This document shows positions 7,479-14,645 of a DNA stretch of 64,000 nucleotides, one piece after another. The notes beneath the pieces were generated by a model that was given only the letters and a program-made list of their open reading frames with translations, was not told the DNA's origin and ran no database searches. Positions within the stretch are counted from its first letter, which is position 1, and every line of letters starts with the position of its first letter. Location of the stretch: positions 1 to 64,000 of the forward strand of contig JAFBIU010000015.1 of the NCBI GenBank assembly GCA_021531775.1. The letters run 5' to 3'. A program made the translations under genes and the position numbers. Source of the DNA: Parabacteroides distasonis. GTDB taxonomy: Bacteria; Bacteroidota; Bacteroidia; Bacteroidales; Tannerellaceae.

Positions 7479-8712
7479 GGTGACAGACAAACTGTATTTC
7501 TCTAACTCGATGACGTTTGCCTTAGTGGCTTCGGGTAGTGAATTGTTGCCTTCGTATAAACAATATGTATCGGATATGGGGTCGATACTGTACGGTTTGT
7601 GTTCGGAAAAGACTGTCAAGTGTTCCCCTTTAGCAGATGGAAGGGAGTTGAGGTATTTTCGATGCTGCATAGTAGAGATTGACAATCAGTTGACTATCAA
7701 GGAAACCATAAGAAGATCAGGTCTTGAGTTCAGGAATTTTGCCGACTATAAGCAGAAGGTGTTGAACGTGTTGAAGGCTATCCGACAGAATGCTACAGAT
7801 CCGTTACGTAAAATGTCGTATGGCATGATAGGTACGATTTCGAGAGGTTATGATGCACCTTCTGCATGTGCATTGGTAAAAGAGGTAGGTTGTGATGAAG
7901 TGTTTACGTTTGTGGATAAGCCGGAAGATGACGGAACTGAGGTTGCCCGACTATTGGGCTATAAGCAGATCCATCGAGTTGATTCAAGGACTTACAAACT
8001 GAATGAGAAGTATCTGGAGGCAGAGGCTTTGGCTTCGGGTGAGAGTGGTGCGACCTTCATTGCTTTTGAGAATCTTTTCCGGAATAAGCTGCTGTTTATC
8101 GGCAGTAGAGGTGATTCGATTTATGAACGTTTACATGCAAATGCGAATGACCATTTTGATTTTCATGTAGGTAACCAATTGAGTCAAGCTTCTCAAACGG
8201 TCTATGAGAATATGTTGAAAAACAATGCAGTCACAATATCTATTCCGCTGATTGGTGGTGACCGTTGGCTGGACATCAAGCGTATCAACGAATCAGAGGA
8301 AATGGGTGCTTTTTCAGTAGCTGATCATTACGATCGTCCTATTGCTCGCAGATTGCTGGAAGAGGCTGGCGTGAAACGCGAAATGTTTGGCCAAAGAAAG
8401 TTTGGTGCTGGTATCTCGTATAGCCTTGATACGTTCAGTCGGATTCGTGCTAAAATGTCGGTTCGTTCCTTTAAGGGTTTGTTGGAATATAAGCGACATT
8501 TCCCGAATCATCTTTGGTCTGACCTTTGCTATGAAGTTAAGTTCTACTGGATAAATCGTTCGGTTTATATAAATTACATTTTCAACAAGTTGCATCTGAA
8601 ATTGAGGGTTCGGACAACGGATGAGCGTACAGGTATGTTGGCCAATCCGTATGCAACGATGATGCTTTGTTGGGGTGTGTCTTTAATGAAAGATAGATAT
8701 AAAATTCAATAA
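7414..8712 (+). CDS. PP-loop ATPase-like protein (main frame, 5' end displaced by G8 tract)
   Basis: This frame encodes most of a protein I only partly recognise. GTISRGYDAPSACALVKEVG resembles the SGGxDS pyrophosphate loop of N-type ATP pyrophosphatases (asparagine synthetase or QueC type), with SRGYDA replacing the usual residues. FTFVDKPEDDGTEVARLLG then looks like the sugar-binding strand and helix of that fold. Such enzymes adenylate a carboxylate before amide formation. The ATGs in this frame (7414, 7453) may be internal to the real gene, which likely began at 7194. It ends 2 bases before the ATP-grasp gene, so the two products may act together. Confidence 0.6.
   Translation: MCVGGVKLITPTHMQESVFSIRVTDKLYFSNSMTFALVASGSELLPSYKQYVSDMGSILYGLCSEKTVKCSPLADGRELRYFRCCIVEIDNQLTIKETIRRSGLEFRNFADYKQKVLNVLKAIRQNATDPLRKMSYGMIGTISRGYDAPSACALVKEVGCDEVFTFVDKPEDDGTEVARLLGYKQIHRVDSRTYKLNEKYLEAEALASGESGATFIAFENLFRNKLLFIGSRGDSIYERLHANANDHFDFHVGNQLSQASQTVYENMLKNNAVTISIPLIGGDRWLDIKRINESEEMGAFSVADHYDRPIARRLLEEAGVKREMFGQRKFGAGISYSLDTFSRIRAKMSVRSFKGLLEYKRHFPNHLWSDLCYEVKFYWINRSVYINYIFNKLHLKLRVRTTDERTGMLANPYATMMLCWGVSLMKDRYKIQ
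7422..7429 (+). repeat. homopolymeric G8 tract inside a coding region
   Basis: Eight consecutive G, preceded by GTGTGT, lie at the point where two protein-like frames of one gene meet. Such tracts gain or lose bases by replication slippage. G7 would restore the full-length frame and G8 breaks it. No other G or C run of this length was seen inside the cassette genes. Confidence 0.85.
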
Positions 8713-8714
8713 TC

Positions 8715-9722
8715 ATGAATATTCTTTTTACATGTGCAGGAAGACGTACTTACCTGCTCAATTACTTCAAGGAAAATCTCTCTGAAGGAGATACGATTGT
8801 GGCTGCTGACAAGCAGTTGACAGCTCCTGCTTTGCAAGTGGCAGATGTGAAACTTCAAGTGCCGGAGGTCTATGATTCCCATTATGTCGGAATTCTGTTG
8901 GAGATATGCAAGCAGTATCAGATTGATGTACTGATTTCTTTGAATGATTTGGAACTGCCGATTCTTTCTGAACATAAGAGCTGTTTTGAGGAGGAGGGTG
9001 TAAAGGTGATCGTCAGTGATCCGGCGGTTATTGACATTGCTTTCGATAAGTACAAGACGGCTCAATGGGTTGAATCGTTGGGTCTGCAGTCACCCAAAAC
9101 ATATATCCGTTTGGAGGATGTCAGGCGGGCGTTGACTTCGGGTGAGATAGCCTATCCTCTCTTCTTGAAACCTCGTTGGGGATCGGGTTCGATCGGGCTG
9201 GCAAGTGTTTCGGATGAGGAGGAGTTGATCACGTATCATCAGTTGCTGAAGAAGCGGATCAAGCATTCCATTTTGGCCCATGCGTCAGTTGGGGATGAGT
9301 ATATTCTGATTCAGGAGAAGCTGACGGGCAATGAGTATGGTCTGGATGTGATGAACGATTTGAATGGTCGGAATGTGGGGGTCAGTGTGAAACAAAAACT
9401 ATCCATGCGTTCGGGCGAGACGGACAAGGCGGTAACAGTGGATTTGCCGGAGGTTCGTGCGATGGGTCGTAAGATTGGTGAGTCATTGGGTCATATCGGC
9501 AATTTGGATGTGGACATCATGCAACGTGCGGATGGTACGTATTGTGTGTTGGAACTGAATCCTCGTTTCGGTGGTGGTTTCCCGTTCAGTTATGAGGCTG
9601 GCGTGAATTTTCCGAAGGCGATTATCCAGTGGGTGGAGGGTGAGGAGGTGGATCCTCAAATGTTGGTCCCTGAATATGGCCGTATGTTCTCCAAGAATGA
9701 TTATCTGATGGAGATCAAGTAG
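8715..9722 (+). CDS. ATP-grasp ligase
   Basis: The 335-aa protein has an N-terminal Rossmann-like preATP-grasp domain (MNILFTCAGRRTYLLNYF), then ATP-binding strands (PLFLKPRWGSGSIGLASV) and the metal-binding end of the fold (CVLELNPRFGGGFPFSYEAG). Family members join a carboxylate to an amine or thiol via an acyl phosphate. The length and the FTCAGRR start resemble the carbamoyl-phosphate-synthase-like ATP-grasp proteins found in polysaccharide loci. It is the last intact gene of the AT-rich cassette and probably forms an amide on the product; the partners are unknown. Confidence 0.82.
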   Translation: MNILFTCAGRRTYLLNYFKENLSEGDTIVAADKQLTAPALQVADVKLQVPEVYDSHYVGILLEICKQYQIDVLISLNDLELPILSEHKSCFEEEGVKVIVSDPAVIDIAFDKYKTAQWVESLGLQSPKTYIRLEDVRRALTSGEIAYPLFLKPRWGSGSIGLASVSDEEELITYHQLLKKRIKHSILAHASVGDEYILIQEKLTGNEYGLDVMNDLNGRNVGVSVKQKLSMRSGETDKAVTVDLPEVRAMGRKIGESLGHIGNLDVDIMQRADGTYCVLELNPRFGGGFPFSYEAGVNFPKAIIQWVEGEEVDPQMLVPEYGRMFSKNDYLMEIK

Positions 9723-9745
9723 CTCTTCTTCTGCTTGATGGGAAA

Positions 9746-9769
9746 TGTGAAAATGTTAAATTGTTAATT
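9746..9769 (+). repeat. three octamers (TGTGAAAA, TGTTAAAT, TGTTAATT)
   Basis: This shorter array of the same octamer family as at 1184-1215 and 10860-10891 lies 24 bases after the ATP-grasp stop. No pairing arms flank it. Nothing else is visible between 9723 and 9844. Confidence 0.5.
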
Positions 9770-9844
9770 GGGATGATATGGAGTTACCATTGAAGGGGAG
9801 TTGCCGATCAAGTAACAGGTTGTCGGTAGAAAGTGGCTGAAAGA

Positions 9845-9876
9845 TTTGGCGGGTTCGTGTCGACTCCCTACATTTG
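9845..9876 (+). promoter_or_regulatory. promoter TTTG-N20-TACATTTG
   Basis: TTTG at 9845-9848 and TACATTTG at 9869-9876 are separated by 20 bases, an excellent match to the Bacteroidota promoter. Transcription would start near 9883 and read the small gene at 9941. Confidence 0.65.
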
Positions 9877-9940
9877 CAGCAGTATCAATACGATATTAAG
9901 CTGTTTATCTGTTTTTACTCAAAATAGGAGGTATTGGATT

Positions 9941-10078
9941 ATGACAACAATGACTTTACATATAACGAATTCTGGGATTATCGATAAAATCCAACAGTTT
10001 GTGGCTGAATTATCGGGGGTCGAAATCACGGATCACCGAATACTTGAGAATATGGGTGTAGGTTCGCGTAAAAATTAG
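9941..10078 (+). CDS. small protein, 45 aa, with strong Shine-Dalgarno
   Basis: ATG 9941 is preceded by AGGAGG at 9927-9932, eight bases away. A full Shine-Dalgarno is unusual in Bacteroidota and decides this start over the longer upstream frame. The peptide begins MTTMTLHITNSGIIDKI and is not recognisable. It could be an antitoxin-like or leader peptide, but nothing proves this. It has its own promoter at 9845 and lies upstream of another small ORF. Confidence 0.45.
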   Translation: MTTMTLHITNSGIIDKIQQFVAELSGVEITDHRILENMGVGSRKN

Positions 10079-10144
10079 TTTTTTCTTGTTTGTCCTACGA
10101 TTATTATGTAATTTAGCATCGTGAAATGTTCAATGAAATAAGAT

Positions 10145-10300
10145 ATGGAAGATCTGGAACAGAAGAAGAAGAGAATCATGGAGAAGTTTAAGGCTTCTCG
10201 TGATCGTAAGAAGGCTTATCTTCAAGAGATGGAAAAGCGTATGCGTCATGATTTCAAGCAACGTACTGGTATGGAAGCGGGTGATTTTAATTACTTATGA
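10145..10300 (+). CDS. small basic helical protein, 51 aa
   Basis: ATG 10145 to TGA 10300 encodes a strongly charged, probably single-helix or coiled-coil peptide (EDLEQKKKRIMEKFKASRD, then MEKRMRHDFKQRTG). Its stop overlaps the ATG of the next frame (ATGA at 10297), implying translational coupling with the disrupted DUF6169-like gene. I recall similar small proteins beside that family in Bacteroidales, but cannot verify this. An imperfect -7 box, TAATTTAG, lies at 10109-10116. Confidence 0.5.
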   Translation: MEDLEQKKKRIMEKFKASRDRKKAYLQEMEKRMRHDFKQRTGMEAGDFNYL

Positions 10301-10654
10301 AAACTTTGGATTTAGTTTCCATTAATGGAAATGCACCTTATCAAGTGGGAATGGGCTATTCTCAATCATCCTATATTTTTACAACAGTTCTTTACACAAA
10401 ATCAAGCTACACTACTTTACATTTGCCAAACTGGTGATTCCAAACAGAAGATGAGAAATCGCTTGTTTGAATATTGGTTTTCAAGTTATTCTTATCGTTA
10501 TCTATATACATTACTTTCGTCATCTGTAGTCGATGAGGAAGGGGTTGTGAATTATGCAACTTTGATTATTAGGAATGACAATCCAAGGCTACATCAGGTT
10601 ATCAATGAGTTTACTGAGTCGGTTTCGATGCTAAGTCAAAAGCCAGATATATAA
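10297..10654 (+). pseudogene. disrupted small gene, DUF6169-like
   Basis: ATG 10297 opens a frame (SINGNAPYQVGMGYSQSSYI) that stops at 10437. A second frame, displaced by one base, continues to 10654 with QATLLYICQTGDSKQKMRNR and a conserved-looking C-terminus. From memory, DUF6169 proteins have a similar beginning and a NP.ALLYIC...D..Q.MRNRLF core. Part of the middle is missing, so an internal deletion that shifted the frame fits best. The function of the family is unknown to me. Confidence 0.45.
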
Positions 10655-10729
10655 TTCCAATCACCAGGGAATATGCTAATGATAGTCATAAGATTATCAT
10701 GATGGAATTCTTGATACTTTCTTACATGA

Positions 10730-10825
10730 CATGCAGTTAGTAATGAGCTGAAGGCGATGGGGGCTGATGTACAGCAGATCAGTAAGGCTTCATTATTGAG
10801 TGTGGAAGAGATCGAACAGTTGTAA
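10730..10825 (+). pseudogene. C-terminal remnant of a PD-(D/E)XK nuclease-type transposase (Rpn-like)
   Basis: The last about 31 codons read NELKAMGADVQQISKASLL then SVEEIEQL and stop. This matches the C-terminal tail I know from Rpn/PD-(D/E)XK family putative transposases (a 'G....I...TGLS.EEI..L' pattern). An in-frame stop at 10727 and the lack of any nuclease core upstream show that only the 3' end remains. It is a scar of mobile DNA between the cassette and the aminotransferase. Confidence 0.45.
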
Positions 10826-10832
10826 TCTGAGA

Positions 10833-10853
10833 AGGGGGTTCATTCAACCCCCT
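10833..10853 (+). terminator. hairpin after the transposase remnant
   Basis: AGGGGGTT (10833-10840) and AACCCCCT (10846-10853) form an 8-bp stem with a 5-nt loop, eight bases after the remnant's stop. No T-run follows, so termination would be weak. It lies directly against the octamer element at 10854. Confidence 0.4.
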
Positions 10854-10902
10854 CCCAAATGTTATTTTGTTAAATTGTTAATTTGTTAATTCCTCATTTG
10901 GG
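10854..10902 (+). repeat. octamer repeat element enclosed by an 8-bp hairpin
   Basis: CCCAAATG (10854-10861) pairs with CATTTGGG (10895-10902) around a 33-nt loop. Four octamers run from 10860 to 10891: TGTTATTT, TGTTAAAT and two TGTTAATT. The layout is the same as at 1176-1229 (arm, six bases, 3 x 8 octamers, three or four bases, arm), but the arm sequences differ and both pair perfectly. Confidence 0.7.
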
Positions 10903-10930
10903 GAATAACCAGAACCTTGACAGACCTTAT

Positions 10931-10963
10931 CCCACTTACGGACAGTAGGTGGGTTTTCTTTTT
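10931..10963 (+). terminator. intrinsic terminator
   Basis: CCCACTTAC (10931-10939) pairs with GTAGGTGGG (10945-10953) as a 9-bp stem with one G-T pair and a 5-nt loop, followed by TTTTCTTTTT. It closes the accessory region 40 bases before the aminotransferase gene. Confidence 0.75.
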
Positions 10964-11002
10964 GATACGAAAAAAAATTAATCTTATAAATTTTGCGGGA
11001 AA

Positions 11003-12280
11003 ATGTCTGAAAGAAAGACGATTTATCTCTGTCTGGCTCACATGAGCGAGACGGGAGCGGAACAGGCGTATGTCAAAGAGGCGTTTGACACGAACTGGGT
11101 GGTGCCGTTAGGTCCCAATGTGAATGCGTTTGAGAATGAACTGGAGAAGTTCGTCAATGTGGATCCTGATCAACCTGCCCATCAGGTGGTGGCTTTGTCG
11201 GCAGGAACGGCTGCTGTACACCTTGCCTTGAAGGCGTGTGGTGTTGGTCCGGGGGATGAGGTGTGTGTACAATCATTTACCTTCTGTGCTTCGTCCCATC
11301 CGATTACCTATCTGGGGGCTACTCCGGTCTTCATCGATTCGGAACGGGAGACCTGGAACATGGATCCGGATCTGTTGGAAGAGGCGATCCTTGACCGGAA
11401 GGCTAAGACGGGGAACTATCCGAAGGCGATTGTACCGGTGGCTTTGTATGGGATGCCTTACGATTGTGAACGCATCATGGCTGTTGCTCGGAATTATGGG
11501 ATTCCGGTGATTGAGGATGCAGCAGAAGGATTCGGTTCCAAGTTTGCGGGTCGAGTCTTAGGTACCTTTGGCAAGTTCGGTGTGCTGTCGTTCAATGGAA
11601 ACAAGATGATTACGACCTCCGGCGGTGGTGCGTTGATTTGTGAGGATGCGGAAAGTAAGAACAACATCATGTGGCTTGCGACACAAGCACGCGATGCTTA
11701 CCCCTATTATCAACATTCGGAAATCGGTTATAACTATCGTATGTCGAATATTTGTGCGGGTATCGGTCGGGGACAGATGACGGTGGCACAACAGCATATC
11801 GATCATCACAAGCATGTCCAAGCTCTGTATGAGGAGTTGTTGTGTGACGTGAAGGGCATCACGATCCATAAGCAGCCGGCTGATCCTCGTTATGATTCCA
11901 ACTTCTGGCTCTGTACGGCTACCTTGGATCCGGATGTACGGATCGTGGGGCAGGAGCAAGCCTACAAGGAGGTGATCAAGACGGCCGTAGGAGGTGCTGC
12001 AGGAGTGATCCACATGGTCGATTCGCCCACAACGGACTGTCAGCCCAATGAGAATGTGGAGGCATTGCGTGTCTTCATGTTGAACAAGAGGGTGGAATGT
12101 CGTCCTGTATGGAAGCCGATGCACAAGCAACCGATTTATGCAAAGGCACCGGCTTACGTCAATGGCGTTTCCGAGTCGATCTTCCAGGTAGGTGTCTGTC
12201 TGCCGGCCGGTCCGATGGTGACGGATGAAGATGTCCGTTACATTGTGGATTGCATAAAAGAGTCAATCGTTCAATCATAG
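11003..12280 (+). CDS. DegT/DnrJ/EryC1/StrS-family sugar aminotransferase
   Basis: The 425-aa PLP enzyme of fold type I probably transfers an amino group to a nucleotide-linked keto sugar. Visible signs are ALSAGTAAVHLALKACGVGP, VQSFTFCASSHPITYLGATP, the PLP-contacting EDAAEGFGSKF, and SFNGNKMITTSGGGA, which carries the Schiff-base lysine. It resembles PglE-type enzymes and so fits the PglC-like transferase at 2962, although a terminator and gene remnants separate it from the cassette. TAAATTTTG at 10987-10995 is a near -7 box with one extra T. Confidence 0.88.
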   Translation: MSERKTIYLCLAHMSETGAEQAYVKEAFDTNWVVPLGPNVNAFENELEKFVNVDPDQPAHQVVALSAGTAAVHLALKACGVGPGDEVCVQSFTFCASSHPITYLGATPVFIDSERETWNMDPDLLEEAILDRKAKTGNYPKAIVPVALYGMPYDCERIMAVARNYGIPVIEDAAEGFGSKFAGRVLGTFGKFGVLSFNGNKMITTSGGGALICEDAESKNNIMWLATQARDAYPYYQHSEIGYNYRMSNICAGIGRGQMTVAQQHIDHHKHVQALYEELLCDVKGITIHKQPADPRYDSNFWLCTATLDPDVRIVGQEQAYKEVIKTAVGGAAGVIHMVDSPTTDCQPNENVEALRVFMLNKRVECRPVWKPMHKQPIYAKAPAYVNGVSESIFQVGVCLPAGPMVTDEDVRYIVDCIKESIVQS

Positions 12281-12317
12281 TACTTGATTATGTATCTTGA
12301 CAAGTTGTTGGTTTTGA

Positions 12318-12354
12318 CAAAAGGGATATGGGCTTTCTGTTCCTATCTCTTTTG
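12318..12354 (+). other. hairpin upstream of the helicase gene
   Basis: CAAAAGGGATA (12318-12328) pairs with TATCTCTTTTG (12344-12354), 11 bp with one G-T pair, around a 15-nt loop. No T-run follows, so it is more likely a leader structure or weak attenuator than a terminator. It ends 29 bases before the helicase ATG. Confidence 0.4.
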
Positions 12355-12383
12355 GCCACGCTTCCCCAACAAAATGTAGTCCC

Positions 12384-14516
12384 ATGTTAAGGGATTATCA
12401 ACAAATTATATGTGAACGGACACTTCGCTCCTTGAAGCGTCATCGGAGTGTCATGGTACAGATGCCGACCGGTACGGGGAAGACGGTCACGTTGGCAGCT
12501 CTCTTACAGGTATATGCGGTTCCTGTCGGGAAGCAGTCTGCTCAACCGGATTTGCTGATCGTGGCCCATACCCGGGAGTTGATCGAACAGATCAAATCGA
12601 CGATCCGGCGGATGGAACTGGATGTTTCCCATATCCACGTTGAATCCATTCAGACCGTTTCCCGCCGGATTGTGACGGACCGCATCTCGATTCGTCCCTC
12701 GTTAGTGATCATCGATGAAGCGCATCATGCCTTGGCCAACACCTATCAGCTGCTGTGGAAACAGTGGCCCAAGGCCCGTTTCTTGGGGCTGACAGCTACT
12801 CCTTACCGACTGAATGGAGCCGGTTTTACCGATCTGTTTGACGAGCTGATTTTGGCGGACAGTATCGCCCACTTTATGGCCGAGGGGTGGCTCAGTCCCT
12901 TCGACTACTATTCCATTCCATTGGATAGTGATGAGAGTCGGGCCATCGCTTCACTCCGGAAACGGAATGTGGATGGCGATTACCAGACCAAAGAGATGCG
13001 GGACGTGCTGGATGTGCGGCCGACCCTCGAACGGCTGTATGCCTCCCAAATGGAGTTCGCCCCCGGTCGGAAGGGAATCGTGTATGCGATTGACATTACC
13101 CATGCGGAACACATTGCTGAATTCTACTCTTCGAAGGGTCTGTCTGCCAAAGCGATCAGTGCTGCCACACCCAAACAGGAGCGTAAGGCCGATTTAGACA
13201 AGTTCCGGATCGGAGAAATCCAAGTGTTGGTGAATGTGGATCTTTTCTCGGAGGGTTTTGACTGTCCCGATGTGGAGTTCATCCAGTTGGCGCGACCTAC
13301 GTTATCGTTGGCCAAATACCTGCAGATGGTGGGTAGGGGACTTCGGAGGCATGAGGGCAAGGCCTGTTGCATCATTCTGGACAATGTGGGGCTATACCGT
13401 CGTTTCGGTCTGCCTTCGGATGATCGCGATTGGAAAACCTATTTCCGTGGCGATCAACAACAGGTGGAGGCATTGGATCAATCGGTTATGGCCTTGCGTT
13501 CGGTTGATACCGATTGGTCTCAATCCATACGCAACACCAACGGGAGAGATGTCTCCTTGATCCAGATTACGAGTCATGAGCAGATTGGCCGGATGGTGCG
13601 GGAGCAGTCTGACTTCGTGCAGCGGAAAAAGAATTGGACGGACAACCGGAATGGCATCACCTATCCAACCCGTCCGGTATCGGTACTGTTCCGTGGGGTG
13701 GAGCTTTCGACGGCAGATGGCGAACAGTTTTATCCGCGGATCCGTTCGGCCTACATCCGTCCCGACAAGGGAATCAGTCGTCGTTGTCTGCAGATGCAGG
13801 TGGGGTATGGCCTGTTCTGGCAAGGTTTGCTGATCCCCGGTAATCTGCCGGACCGTGTCTTCGAGATGGAGAAGCGTCATAAGTCCGGTTTCCGGATCTT
13901 TCATGACGAAAGGGGGGAGCGGTATATCCAGACCAGTCCGGATGATCCGCTTCGAATCCTCCCCAGTGAAGAGGCATTCACTCGGTGGTTTGAATCCTGG
14001 AAAGTGGCTCGGGAAAAGTGGCAGGAGGATCTCCGTTACATGATCCGCACCCGAACGGCAGCCTATGATCACCTCATGCAGGCGATCCGGCAGCATCGAA
14101 CGGAGGTGGTCTATTTGGATGGTGACATTGCGCAAGTGATGGATGCGAGCCGTCCTCCCTGCTGGATTGACCGACGGACCGGTTTTGTGCATTACAGCCG
14201 GCCTCGCCTGTTCAAACGAGGATTCCTGGAAATACTGCAGGAGGAGGATATGTTCTTTGTGCGAAACGTGCGCGACGAGTCCCACCATCCGTTTAGGAAT
14301 CACATGCTGGTGGCGGATGATGAGATAGCGATGATTGAGGATCGTCTGTATGTCCGGAACGAGTTCTGTATGGGCTGCTACAAGGTCAAGTACCGGAGTG
14401 ATGACTTTACCTATTTCCGTACGGGCATGAACCGTTATCAACGGGATTATGATACGGATGTAGAGATCATCCATAAACCGGGTTCCGTTCCGACCATCAA
14501 GTTGTCCTTGAAATGA
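12384..14516 (+). CDS. DEAH-box superfamily 2 helicase, 710 aa
   Basis: The N-terminal half is a complete SF2 helicase core: the Q-motif-like LRDYQQ, Walker A QMPTGTGKTVTLAALL (residues about 26-41), motif II IIDEAHHAL, motif III LTATPYR, and motif VI QMVGRGLRRHEGK. The C-terminal half (about residues 360-710) has no domain I recognise; it is rich in Arg and aromatic residues and may be a nucleic-acid or partner-binding part. It probably acts on DNA like the SSL2/RadD group. The gene is alone, with no nuclease or methylase beside it, so a defence role is not supported. Confidence 0.82.
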   Translation: MLRDYQQIICERTLRSLKRHRSVMVQMPTGTGKTVTLAALLQVYAVPVGKQSAQPDLLIVAHTRELIEQIKSTIRRMELDVSHIHVESIQTVSRRIVTDRISIRPSLVIIDEAHHALANTYQLLWKQWPKARFLGLTATPYRLNGAGFTDLFDELILADSIAHFMAEGWLSPFDYYSIPLDSDESRAIASLRKRNVDGDYQTKEMRDVLDVRPTLERLYASQMEFAPGRKGIVYAIDITHAEHIAEFYSSKGLSAKAISAATPKQERKADLDKFRIGEIQVLVNVDLFSEGFDCPDVEFIQLARPTLSLAKYLQMVGRGLRRHEGKACCIILDNVGLYRRFGLPSDDRDWKTYFRGDQQQVEALDQSVMALRSVDTDWSQSIRNTNGRDVSLIQITSHEQIGRMVREQSDFVQRKKNWTDNRNGITYPTRPVSVLFRGVELSTADGEQFYPRIRSAYIRPDKGISRRCLQMQVGYGLFWQGLLIPGNLPDRVFEMEKRHKSGFRIFHDERGERYIQTSPDDPLRILPSEEAFTRWFESWKVAREKWQEDLRYMIRTRTAAYDHLMQAIRQHRTEVVYLDGDIAQVMDASRPPCWIDRRTGFVHYSRPRLFKRGFLEILQEEDMFFVRNVRDESHHPFRNHMLVADDEIAMIEDRLYVRNEFCMGCYKVKYRSDDFTYFRTGMNRYQRDYDTDVEIIHKPGSVPTIKLSLK

Positions 14517-14614
14517 GAGGCCCGGAAGTGCTTTTCCGACGGAGAGTTGACCCTTTGGTTATAGCCTAAGTAAAATAGATAGGAAAAATAGCCTTATTTA
14601 TCAAAAGAATCTTT

Positions 14615-14622
14615 TATCTTTG
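14615..14622 (+). promoter_or_regulatory. -7 box TATCTTTG of glgB
   Basis: The TATCTTTG match lies 24 bases before the branching-enzyme ATG, so the leader would be short. No clear TTTG at -33. Confidence 0.55.
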
Positions 14623-14645
14623 CGCAAATAACCAATTTTTATAGT

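Noticed and set aside
13392-14474. 360-codon antisense frame in the helicase gene; similar frames at 34656-35678 and 53734-54630
   Set aside because: All lie opposite confident genes and show shadow composition without domains.
12384-14516. Helicase as part of a restriction or defence system
   Set aside because: No nuclease, methylase or other defence gene is adjacent; neighbours are a sugar aminotransferase and glgB.
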